A DNA stretch of 64,000 nucleotides from Sphagnum compactum (Eukaryota; Bryophyta; Sphagnopsida; Sphagnales). Below are positions 50,789 to 61,259 of this stretch, piece by piece; position 1 is the stretch's first letter; every line of letters starts with the position of its first letter. The stretch is taken from assembly GCA_965153455.1 (NCBI GenBank), contig OZ234502.1, forward strand, positions 12,555,495 through 12,619,494, written 5' to 3'. The position numbers and the translations under genes were made by a program. The notes beneath the pieces were generated by a model. It saw only the letters and a list, made by a program, of their open reading frames with translations. It made no database searches and had not been told where the DNA came from.

Positions 50789-53003
50789 TATTGGATTTGA
50801 TTGACTCTTAAGTCTAAAAAGGAAGAAAAAATAGTTAATTCATTGAAAAATTGGATAACAAGTTATACATGATGTTAAAATTCTTATAGACATGGTAAAT
50901 AACCCTGTATTATGGCACAAGTTAGTTATTATATGTCCATAATACAATACCACTAAATATTAATACTCTTCATAGTATAATTCCAACACTCCCATAGGGG
51001 TATAAATATTTTAAGTTTATTTCTTGGGGTAAAAGCACACTACAATGGTCAAAGATTGTTGTCACAAATATTAATTAAAAAAATTGTTTGTTTTAAAACT
51101 TCTACCAAGTTAATATTGAAAGGGTTTTTTGCAAATGGTACTTGGAATAAGGTAGCTCAAAACCCAAGGAATAAGATTGTTAAAAATAATCCCACTTTGA
51201 ATTAATATTAAATGATATATATATATATAAGAAAAATGTAATTGTCACAATATATTACAAAGTGTAAATATAACTTCAAAAACCATTGAAATGATTACAA
51301 AACTTGATGAACAATTCAATCGTATATTACATATGAATTCATTGTCCCATTTTAATTCTATATGAAGAGTTCCAATAATGTGATTTCACAAAAAACATTT
51401 GGATAAAGTTTTTCATTCAAACAAGGGTAAATGTGTGAATACATAAAAGTTTGTTGAAAAAACATTATCATTTGAAAGGTAACAAGAATTGTGTTGGAAG
51501 CTTTGTGTTAGAATTTTAATTCAAGTGTTTTCATGGCCTTCATTGACGACAAGGGCTACAACATATATTTTCTTATTAGGTGTTGTTATATTGGATTAAT
51601 GTCTAACCTGTGTTTTTGCAACAATACAGGCATGACAATGCTTAATAATGTGATTAGTCTTTTTGTAATAAAAACATGCGAGGGGTTTCTTGATGGGTTC
51701 ATTTTTCATATTTGTCATTTGTTTCCCCTTATGAAAAGGCACATATTTTTCCCTTTTTATGGCTAGGATTATATGGTTTATTTTTTACATCAAAAGTTTA
51801 AAAAATATATAGGGCATAATTTAAATTTCGCATCATAATTTTTTATTGCAATATGTTTGTTATTAGTGCTTGTACAATCAAATTTGGTTGTCGTTTCAAA
51901 TAACTAATAATTTTTTTATAACTCATTGGCATACTTTTTAATAATGAAAGCACCGCTTCATCATTAGAAACTGGTGTTCTTGCCAATGATAATTGTTCAA
52001 GTAATGATGTGAACTTATGAATGTGTTTAGTCATATTGTAACCTTTTTTCATTTTTGAAGTTTATTTTTTAAATACATCTTGGTTATTGCATCTTTGGAC
52101 TCGAACATAATTGTCAATTTTACTCATGGTTTTTTTGAAGTAATTTTAGATTGAACATGCAAGATGACACTATGTTTAAACAATTATTAATAAATATAAC
52201 AACAAGTGTATCTTGCTCTTCCCATTTAACAATGTTGTTAGGGTTAATGGCAAGCAAAGCTTGAGCCCTTGCAACAATATTTGTTGTGGTTGGGGCTCTA
52301 GGCTTTAATTTTGTCCCATCCTCTATGGCCATAATTATTTATTGTTTAAAATTTATTGTCATCTTGTGCATCCGTACATGGAAATAATTAACATCAAATT
52401 TTGTAATATGGCTGACATTTATTTTAGATGATTGAGACAATATGTTTTTATTTCAAAAATCTCAAAATGTGATTATCACCATACTATGTACTTATGAAAT
52501 ATCAAGGAAGATGCATGAGTTTATACTTGGAATCAAGCTATCAATTTTTATTTTAGTAGCTTGATCATTATTGGGAATATGAATGATCAAAATCAATTTT
52601 GAATCCTAATTTGTATCTTGAACATGAATTACAATAATTGTTTCATTTTATTTAATTCCAAATGAGTAGATTGACTATAAAGTTATCAATTCATTGTAAT
52701 AAAAAATCCATAGTTCTTTTACAAACTATCATGAAAGGAACCAAATTATTTTCACAAATCATTAGTACAAGATATATTTTGGAACGATTACAAAAATACC
52801 CTTGTTTTGATGCCATATTGGATTTGATTGATTTCATAAATCTAGGGAGGAAGAAGGAAAAATCAGTTTATTAAAGGAAACAACAAGTTATACATGCTCT
52901 TTAGATTTTTACAAACATGTGGTAGAAAGACATGTCTTATGGCACAAGTTAGTTATTGTATGTCCATAATATAATACCACTAAATTTTGATATATTTCTA
53001 ACA
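50789..53003 (-). mobile_element. Complete non-autonomous Ty1/copia-type retrotransposon (gag remnants only)
   Basis: Two LTRs (50789-50988 and 52816-53003) are direct repeats that begin TGTTGGAA or TGTTAGAA on the minus strand and end TCCAATA. AATAC flanks both sides (50784-50788 and 53004-53008). Inside the 5' LTR (right) the minus strand reads TGGCATCAAAACAA, a diverged copy of the usual copia primer site for initiator tRNA-Met (TGGTATCAGAGC type). About 1.8 kb lies between the LTRs, with a degraded gag and no visible integrase, reverse transcriptase or protease. It resembles the gag-only LTR elements described in plants (TR-GAG type). Confidence 0.9.
51590..52332 (-). pseudogene. copia gag (UBN2-type) pseudogene
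   Basis: From an ATG at 52332 the minus strand reads MAIEDGTKLKPRAPT and VKWEEQDTLVVIFINN. Then, after stops, it continues with MTKHIHKFTSLLEQLS, SNDEAVLSLLKSMPMSYKK and LIVQALITNILQ (52040-51845), the order of copia gag proteins that coat the element RNA. Further on, at about 51690-51620, a zinc knuckle remnant reads CFYYKKTNHIIKHC; the second Cys of the CCHC motif has become Tyr. Several stops and shifts make it non-functional. Confidence 0.85.
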
Positions 53004-53009
53004 AATACT

Positions 53010-53389
53010 TAGATATTTTAAGGAAATAAATCATGAACAAGGAAATAAATAAAAAGGTGAAAGGAAAGGGAGGACTAACAATTGGAAATCATAGCAAATA
53101 TGGGGACTACATAAGATTAAGCAGTTCAAAGAGTTGTTAAAAACATGTTAGAGCATAATTTGATACAACTAGTAATTGTAAAGGTGGATGATAGATTTCA
53201 TTAAAATTTTCAAGCAAGCTTGTATGTAGATTTGCACATGTAAAAAAACATGAATCTCATATGCACAAAATGATTTAATGAAAGGCTAGACAACAGGCAT
53301 GGGTGAGGTGGCAAGCTTAAGGATGTCATGTAGCAAGGTTGTTGATATTTAATAATTAAATGCATCGAGAACAAGCAAAGTAAAAGACA
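53010..53389. other. No gene seen
   Basis: Short AT-rich stretch outside the copia element, without recognisable features. Confidence 0.45.
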
Positions 53390-53580
53390 AACACAATTAG
53401 CAAAATTGTAAAATACAAGATCACGACGATTAGAAGAAACACAAGATTGTGGTGATAAGAGGAACACCAAGACCACAATAATTATGAGAGACACGAAAAT
53501 AGTGATGACCAGGAGGAACACAAGACCATGGCAATGAAAAAACACAAAACCAATACAACTTGGAAGAACACCAATAACAT
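53390..53580. repeat. Degenerate minisatellite, unit about 28 bases
   Basis: About six units start with AACACAAGA or AACACCAAGA and continue with variable GATGA/GGAGG-type spacers. Confidence 0.8.
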
Positions 53581-55344
53581 TAACATATGACTATTTAGAT
53601 TTAAGTGACAAAATAAATTCTCAAAAGTTATCATATTAAAAAGGGATTAAAAAATAAATAAATCTCATTTTTGACCACTTGAACTTTAGAGGGACATTTT
53701 TTTCATTTTTTACCCATTTTGAGTAATTTCAAAAGCTATGGGTTTCACCTTTTAATCATCTACACTTTATTTTCAAACCTTATTATAAAAAAAAAAGGTA
53801 GACTACAAGGGAGATGATTGATCCAATAAATGTTAAATCGCCGACATGTTTACCTTAGTAAGCTATAAAATGGACCAACAACCAACACACAAAACATGAG
53901 TGCACTATTTCCAACATCACACATGTATAAATGTGCAAATGTTGGGACTCATATGTTTCAATGTTTAGATTGAACACTTTTATATTGGGGAGTTTTGAAA
54001 GTTTGGAACCCTTTTATGTGATGGTGAACTAAAGAAACTTGTTGGAAAAGAAAATTTTGAACTTGGTAAGCACCCCAACTAATTAATATGTATCACAATA
54101 ATATAACATCGTTAATTGGATAATGAATTTTTCGATTCAAAATCTTCCTTTTTGGTAAAATGAAGAACCAAAATACCTCTATGCAGGAGGGAGGGGTGGG
54201 GGGTGTTTTTTGGGTGAATTTTCAGTGTGAGAACAAATGTTTTAAAGAAATTATCGTTTTTATTATAAGTTCCAAAAAATTGCTAAAAAATGAAAAAAAA
54301 AATTGCTAAACTTTTGAAACCACAAAATTGAAAAAAACCCATGTAACAAATAATATGGGTGTGAAAAATAAAATAAAAAGTTTGGGTACAAAAGGCTACT
54401 TCATTACACATGTTGCATATGTATGTGTGTGTTTGTATATATGTATGTATAAAAATATGAATATATGTGCATCTTTGTATGCATATATATACGTGTAGGT
54501 ATGGTTTCATGTGTGTATGTAAAAGCTCGTACCTAGGCATGACATGCAGAAGGCCTGCACACATGAGGGTGTATCCTTTTGTTTTTGCCAAGACTCACAA
54601 CGCAAATTGAGTCCATTCTATTGGAGAACCATCAAAGCAAAAATTTCTATTTCGCCTTCGTTGGCAGAGCTCATCCGCCACTCCTCCTATGATTCCTCTG
54701 CCCTGCCCAAAATCCTCCCTTGTACCCCTCAAATCTTTCCATACCCTCTTGCCCTTACTTTTCTTTTCTCATTTTTTTCTTTTTTACCTTGCTTATTAAT
54801 AAATCGATTAAAAAATTAAAAACTTCAAAAAATACCGCTTTTACTGATTCTTAAAATGGCAATTAGACTTTTAAACCTCAAACTAACTTCTTAATCATCC
54901 ACTAATTTTTAACCCTCAATTAATTTCATAACCCTCATTTCATCAAAGTTCATTATTGAAATTTAGACAATAAGTTCCAATAAGCGCCGTTTTATAGGGG
55001 TAAAAAATGGCATAAGTTATAATCCTAGTAGATTAGAGAAAACTAAAAGACAAAAGGCCAAAAAATGAAAGCAAGGATTGAAAAAAAATGCATCTAAAAA
55101 AAATTGAGCGATGATTTTGCCAAGTGTTTTTATTTTCAATCTGGTGGTTTCAAAACTTAAGGTAGTGAAGTTTTCTAATTTTTTTGAAATTTATTTTTTC
55201 AGATTAACACTAAAAGAACCAATTCTCCTGATTTTGTTTGTTTGGGTTAATTTTGTTCAAATAAAGAACAAAGATTTCCAATATTTTTCAAATATTTTGA
55301 TAAAATAGTATACACCCATCCCCCATGAAACGTTAATATTTGAA
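53581..55344. other. No gene seen
   Basis: AT-rich intergenic DNA with imperfect TATG and TGTG runs at 54415-54510. No conserved frame. Confidence 0.5.
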
Positions 55345-55348
55345 ATCA

Positions 55349-55359
55349 TTATATATTTT
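55349..55359 (+). promoter_or_regulatory. Possible TATA box of the SagB-like gene
   Basis: TTATATATTTT lies about 190 bases before the proposed ATG at 55545, just where base composition changes to genic. Confidence 0.3.
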
Positions 55360-55544
55360 TAAAATCTGAAAAATAATTAAATAATTGCATGTTGGCTGGG
55401 CAGCTGTTGGAGAAAACCTGGGCAGGCGGAGGGCAGCAGGCCAGCGTTCGCTGAGTACTGCATGTGCATGGGTTCGCGGTTCTCGTGTCCGCCTTGCGCT
55501 CGCTCGTTGGTTTTGCTTCCGCGGCTTCTTTGCCTCTCTGTTGT

Positions 55545-58540
55545 ATGGCCGCTTCGCCGCTCAATCGTGTCACTTCCGTCTCCAATTCCCATGTTCTCAA
55601 GCGCTTCTTCCATGCCAGGGCCATGGCGGATCATGAGGCAGGAGGAGCAGCAGGGGTAGCAGCAGCAGCAGCAGAAGATTCTTCTGCCATCTCCATACTG
55701 CTGGACTACCACGCGGCGACGAAGCATCACCTGAAGCGTTATGCCAAGGGGCCGCACGGGCTGGACTGGGCAAATAAGCCGAATCCTTTCAGACGTTACG
55801 AGGGTGCGCCAGTGCGGAGTTTGTTGCAGTTGCCGGAGTCACCGCCGTCTGTAGATGATCCCTTATATTCTGCCGTGTTTTGTTCATCGTCATCATCGTC
55901 ATCTTCTTCTTCTCTTGTATCGTTGCTCAACAAGCCGCTTACCATAGCCTCGTTGTCGCAGCTGCTGTACGACAGCCTCGCTTTATCGGCCTGGAAGTCT
56001 ACGGGACTCAAGGTTAGGTGCCTGAGAGTGAATCCTAGCAGTGGCAATCTGCATCCGACTGAGGCCTATATTGTCTGTGACGCGATAGACGGAATTTCGG
56101 CTTCCCCGTTCGTCGCGCATTACGCGCCGAAGGAGCATGCGCTTGAGATCAGAGCGGAATTGCCTATTGATGTTTGGCACGGTTTGACGCAGGGTTTGCC
56201 TCCTGGCTCCCTCCTCCTCGGGTTGACTTCCATATTCTGGCGGGAGGCTTGGAAGTATGGCGAGCGAGCATTCAGGTCAGAGCTCTCACAACCGATTTGT
56301 TGTCAGTTTCTTGCTGGCAGTTTGAATTGCAAACCATTTGTAGTTTGTGTTCATCCTTGATTGTCACGTTGCATGGGATCCAGGCAGATTTCTCGAGGTC
56401 AGGATTGTCTGCTATTGCATAATAGGTTGCAAAATTTGGAACAAATATCAAATTGCCAAGCAAAAGTCTTGTGACTTTCCAAAGGGTCAGAGAAGGAGAT
56501 GGCCATTGATTTGGGCAGGCAAGAGTTCAGTAAGTTGGTCAATCTTGATCTCTGTAGGGGGAAGTGAACCCTAAACTGTAAACCCTAAACCTTAAACCTA
56601 AAAACCCTGGGTCTTTCAGAGTGGAAGAGTAACTCTGCTGGTTTTGTGGATGGTTTTGAATGTGACCAGGTATTGCAATCATGATGTCGGCCATGCCATT
56701 GGGGCAGTGGCTATTGGAGCAGCATCTCTGGGATGGAATGCTTGCTTGCTTGATGGTTATGGCACCCATCAATTGAACTGTCTGTTTGGCCTGACACATG
56801 AACTGCCCAGTTCTATGGAGCAAGGTCCCATCAAGGGTGTCTTCCCTGAACTTGAATGTGAGCATGGTGATTGCATCATGGCTATTTTCCCATTTGGTGA
56901 GTTTGGGATTGGAAACAGATAAAGCTCAAAGTTTTTCTAACATCCAATTGCATGTTGTTTGTGTAAATTTTGAACTTAGTTGCACTTGGTTTGTTTGTAC
57001 TTTGGGGGCTCCAAGTCTCCAGTAGTAAATGCCCAAAATAGTCCCTTCAATGTTTTCACTTTATTTGTGCTCGGGTGCTTTTGCTACTACTAGGTCACAC
57101 AAATCTCAAACCATCACAGTCACATTTGGCACACCTCAGTGACTACATGAAGAGTGTGCAGTGGAAGGGGAAGATAAATGTTTTAAGCACACATCATGTA
57201 AAATGGCCTATAATATATCAAGCAGCTGAAGCATCTTTCAAGCCTGCAACAGGGTTCACCCCTCATGCAGGGTCTAAGCAGGTTACAGAGTCACTTCTAC
57301 CATATGTAGCATACGAGCCAATGACCATGCGACAGGTATCAAGAATGCTCATTTTGATAGCATGTTGTTAGTGAGCTTCTGGAACTGGTTTTCTATTAGT
57401 GTGCACCCCTGGTCATCATTGTTGTCAGTGAAACTGATGTCATTCACTCAGGCTTCAATGCACAACCATTTATCACATGTTGATTTTGTTACAGGTGGTG
57501 CGCAAGCGCCGTAGTGCTCAGAACATGGACAGCCAGTACGGCATGCTCTCAGATGTATTTTATCAGATGCTTCTCAAGACACTACCCACAGGTGGAGCAG
57601 GTGTTCAAGCACAACCACATCAACTCCCCTTTGGAGTATTGCCATGGAAAGCTGAAGTTCATCTAGTCTTGTTTTCACACCGCGTTGTGGGACTCAAACA
57701 AGGCATCTACATTTTAGTAAGGAATTTTGCTCACAAGGAAGCCCTTCAAAAGGCAATGAGACCAGAATTTGTGTGGGAGAAGCCAGAAAGTTGCCCTTCC
57801 AGCTTACCTCTCTATAAACTGTATGAGGGGGATTGTCGAGATCTGGCAGCACGCCTCTCTTGTCACCAGGTCTGTGCCTTGCTGTGCTTCTCTCTATCCA
57901 CATTGAAGGTGATAGCAAGATACTAGCAGTGCCCACATCTTCCAGTGCTGTCTGTCTGGCATGTCTCTTTCAGTTTTCACATTATTCTCATGTCAAACTC
58001 AATTTTGCCAGTTATATCTCATATTCTCTGACCTGTGGGGGATTTGTAGGAGATAGCAGGGGAAAGCTGCTTTAGTTTGGGCATGGTAGCAAGATTTGAG
58101 CCTGCAATACGAGAGCAGGGTGCCTGGATGTATTCTCGCCTGTTCTGGGAAACAGGTGTAATTGGTCAAATTCTGTACCTGGAAGCACATGCATTTGGGA
58201 TTTCTGCAACAGGCATTGGCTGCTATTTTGATGATGCAGGTATGTTTCTCTCTCTTTCTTCTTGTTCCAACTTCATCTCAACATGTATTCAAGCGGAGTC
58301 CAGTGTGCACACTATCTCTCTCTGTCAATGATCCAACTGGATGTCAGATTGGTTGAAGAATCTTTTAGTCGTTCTAATGCTGAAGTCTTACTTTGTCATT
58401 GTGTTTCTGCAGTGCATGATGTACTGGGGCTGGAGGGCAGTGAGTTTCAAAGCCTCTACCACTTTACAGTTGGGGTTCCTCTTGTCGACAAGCGTCTTCT
58501 GATGCTTCCTGCATATCCTGCACCAGCGATGGATGCATAG
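55545..58540 (+). CDS. SagB/ThcOx-type FMN nitroreductase family protein, two-domain
   Basis: Six exons: 55545-56275, 56670-56896, 57094-57335, 57495-57869, 58050-58239, 58413-58540. All introns are GT-AG and phases join to 630 residues. Typical SagB-family blocks in order are DYHAATKHHLKRYAKGP (54-70), LDWANKPNPFRRYEGAP (73-89), NPSSGNLHPTEAY (163-175), REAWKYGERAFRYCNHDVGH (233-252), RKRRSAQ (403-409, the usual FMN-phosphate site), RLFWETGVIGQILYLEA (555-571), TGIGCYFDD (579-587), and LYHFTVGVPLVDKR near the end. Bacterial relatives oxidise azolines to azoles with FMN in peptide maturation, or have unknown roles when they stand alone; no partner genes lie here. The first 50 residues are basic and Ser/Ala-rich, suggesting plastid or mitochondrial import. 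The frame is open upstream to 55464 without an ATG. Poly-Ala (39-43) and poly-Ser (114-123) runs are present. Confidence 0.93.
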
Positions 58541-60914
58541 GACTTTGTGTACTTTTCACTTTCTGGGATTGATCATGTGAAACAGCATGACCAGGCATTC
58601 GTTTTGACATCTCCCACCAACAGGCTGGTGTAGTGCATTAGTGGTCTCTCTATTATGCACATGCACGTACTGTATATTGCATACAATAGCATACTGTTTG
58701 TTACCCCCCGAGGTACTGCTGCTTTAGGTAACAAGCTGTTCCCTTTTGGCATCAAGTTCACCATCTGTAAATTGGACAGGTAATGGATGCGCAGAATGAT
58801 TTTCTCTTCAAGAGACAAGCCTGGGGAATATGTTAATAACCTAGTCAAGGTGCTGCTAAGTACAAATCCTCAGCTCAGGTTAGTATGGGTTACAGGCCAC
58901 TCATATGCAGAAACCACTATGTGCCCTAAAGGTGCCTTTGTGTGAATGGACCATCTGCAATACTCATCAGCAGTTAAGGAAAGGAGCGTATTCCATCACT
59001 GTTCATGTCAACCTCTTTCTCATGAGGGAGTGAGGTATCAGATCTGCTGGAGCCACATGTCGAAAGTGAGCTGTCAGTTCATGAATTTGGTCACTCAACA
59101 AAGTCCATCCAAGGTAAGAGTGAATTTCACTATCCTGGGAGCACTTGACAATTAAAAGGGGATAGTGTGTGTGCATTTCATGGCTCATCATGGTGGTCCT
59201 TGCAAGAAGATGAGCCAAGGCTTAATGGTAGAAGCCAGTACAATTGGTTTTCCATTAGCATAAGTAAAACTGATTGTTTACTGGGAGAGTTACTCATACA
59301 GTGTCATACCATTACTCTCCTTTCTCTTCAATGTATGCTATAGGTATGTTTAAAGCTGTGAGAGCCAAAGGGCATGTGTGCACACAGGCTTGATTCTATG
59401 AGGTTTAATGATCTTCCCAAAATTGAAGGAGGATCCAAGATCAGTATGCAGACATCTTATATTCGGAGATTTTATATATCAACTTCACCATATGCCTTCA
59501 TCCTTGATCCATTAGGTTTAGCAAATTGTTGTGGGTACTATTGACTGAAGTTAGGATAACAAAGCATCATGAATCTGCTATGGTGTTGTGAATTCCTGAT
59601 GTTGGCAAAGTAGTTGTAGGTCCCTGCAAGCACGTTATTTATGACAGATGTCCAGGTACCTGCCTGCTGGACAACACCACTCTGACCTTGAGCTTCTGGT
59701 GGTCATTGTGTGCAGCTGACTCACTGGGCAGCAGCTGCACCAATGATTTGGCCATAGAAGGATGGAAAAAACTCTTGAGTTGCTTATGGAGTGTCCAGCT
59801 GCAGATGACGGCACCTGTACACTTGCTAGAAGGAGCTACCTTGCAATACTGCCAGGAGTGGACAGTCATAATACAATCAACTGGCTTGCACTGGGGGCGT
59901 AATCCTTGATATCCCTGACTTTCTTGGTACACTTGCTCCAGAGAAAGAAGTGCAGGTGGGACAGATCCCACGTCAAAAGTACCTACAAGAACAAAGATTT
60001 GCATACTGAACAAAAATCAGGTGAGTGGCTCTAGCATCCTGGAGGAGACAATCTGTCAATTGGCATGATATTTTTTCTTAAAGATTTGGTTTATGAGGAG
60101 GGGGAAACACATATAAGATTGTGCACACAATATACTGTAATACATACATGAGACCGCAAAAAACCTCCTTGCAAGTATCAAACATATTTCAGGAGTAGCA
60201 GTTGCCACAAGTAGAGTACTGATATGTCAGTGCTTCTTCTTCCACCTGCCAAACACTTACTGTACATGTTTCAAGGAGCCAGGAAGGAGGCTATATATTT
60301 GATTCAGGCATTCTGAAGACGACACAGATATACCTATGACCCAAAGTTTGTAGCTGTTTCACAGCACACTTGCAACAATTTGTAAGCACAAAGAAAAGGG
60401 GACAACACTCTGATCAGAGAGGAGCTAATGGACTAGGTAGCAGGTCAGCTCAATCTGGTTACCAGACATAAACAGCACTACGGGGGGTATAGACATGGCG
60501 AGCTCCTTCCTGTTTTCACTGGTTTTACTGTTCATTTGGATGGTAGTAAGTGAATTAGGAAGGTTGTTTAGGTAAAGGGTTAGTATGTAGATAGAATTAT
60601 GATTTGCAAACTGAATGATATGCTACGTTTGAATCTGAAATTTGAATGTTTATAAAATCCTTCATGCACAACCATATCTGTTTGGGTGAAACATACTTTC
60701 TATCCACGTTCTTGGCAGGTTACTGACGTAAAGTGGTACCAAGTTGATCATCAGAAACTGCTAAGAGGCAAGTGAATATGTGATATAACTTGAGCATGGA
60801 TGTTCAATGTATCCGCAATGAGGAAGAGACACATTAGCAGGATGGCCCCTAAAGCTGGTTATGGGCTGACAACAAATACAACCATTTGCAGACTCGTTGG
60901 GGCTCTCTTCCCAT
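58541..60914. other. Downstream region of the SagB-like gene, no gene recognised
   Basis: GC content stays at genic level for about 2.3 kb. Possible splice-like sites exist (CCAAGGTAAGAG at 59110). The longest frame, 124 codons on minus at 59639-60013, shows no known motif. It could be 3' untranslated sequence, a non-coding transcript or an old gene; I cannot decide. Confidence 0.4.
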
Positions 60915-61250
60915 TCTTGTGTCTGATCTGTCACTTGCAGGTGGTTTTTGATTAATTTTGTTTTGGGTCTTTAGTCTCGTTCTCAATTTTGATTTGTTAT
61001 CTGTAAGTTGGTAGCTGATGATATTTGTTATTCTCACTTCTGATGGCTGCTAGTTGTCAGCCAACTTTGTCATTCTCAATTGCGATTTGTTACTTGAGTT
61101 GTTAGCTGATTAAAATAATTTGCAGTTAATCTTTGGTTCTGATCTATTACTTGCTATTGATAATTGATGAATTTTATTATTGGTCTTTGTTAGCACTTTT
61201 GATTCGTTCACTATTGATGATTGATTAATTCTATTATTGGTCTGTGGTAG
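60915..61250. repeat. Degenerate tandem repeat, unit about 60 bases
   Basis: About five imperfect units contain GATTTGTTACTTG, GTTAGCTGATTAA and TTATTGGTCTTTG-like words. Confidence 0.75.
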
Positions 61251-61259
61251 CAAATGTTA

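Noticed and set aside
55464-55544. Longer N-terminus of the SagB-like protein
   Set aside because: The upstream open frame begins with GTG, which plants rarely use as a start.
59639-60013. 124-codon minus-strand frame as a gene
   Set aside because: No motif, no splice partners and no neighbour support.
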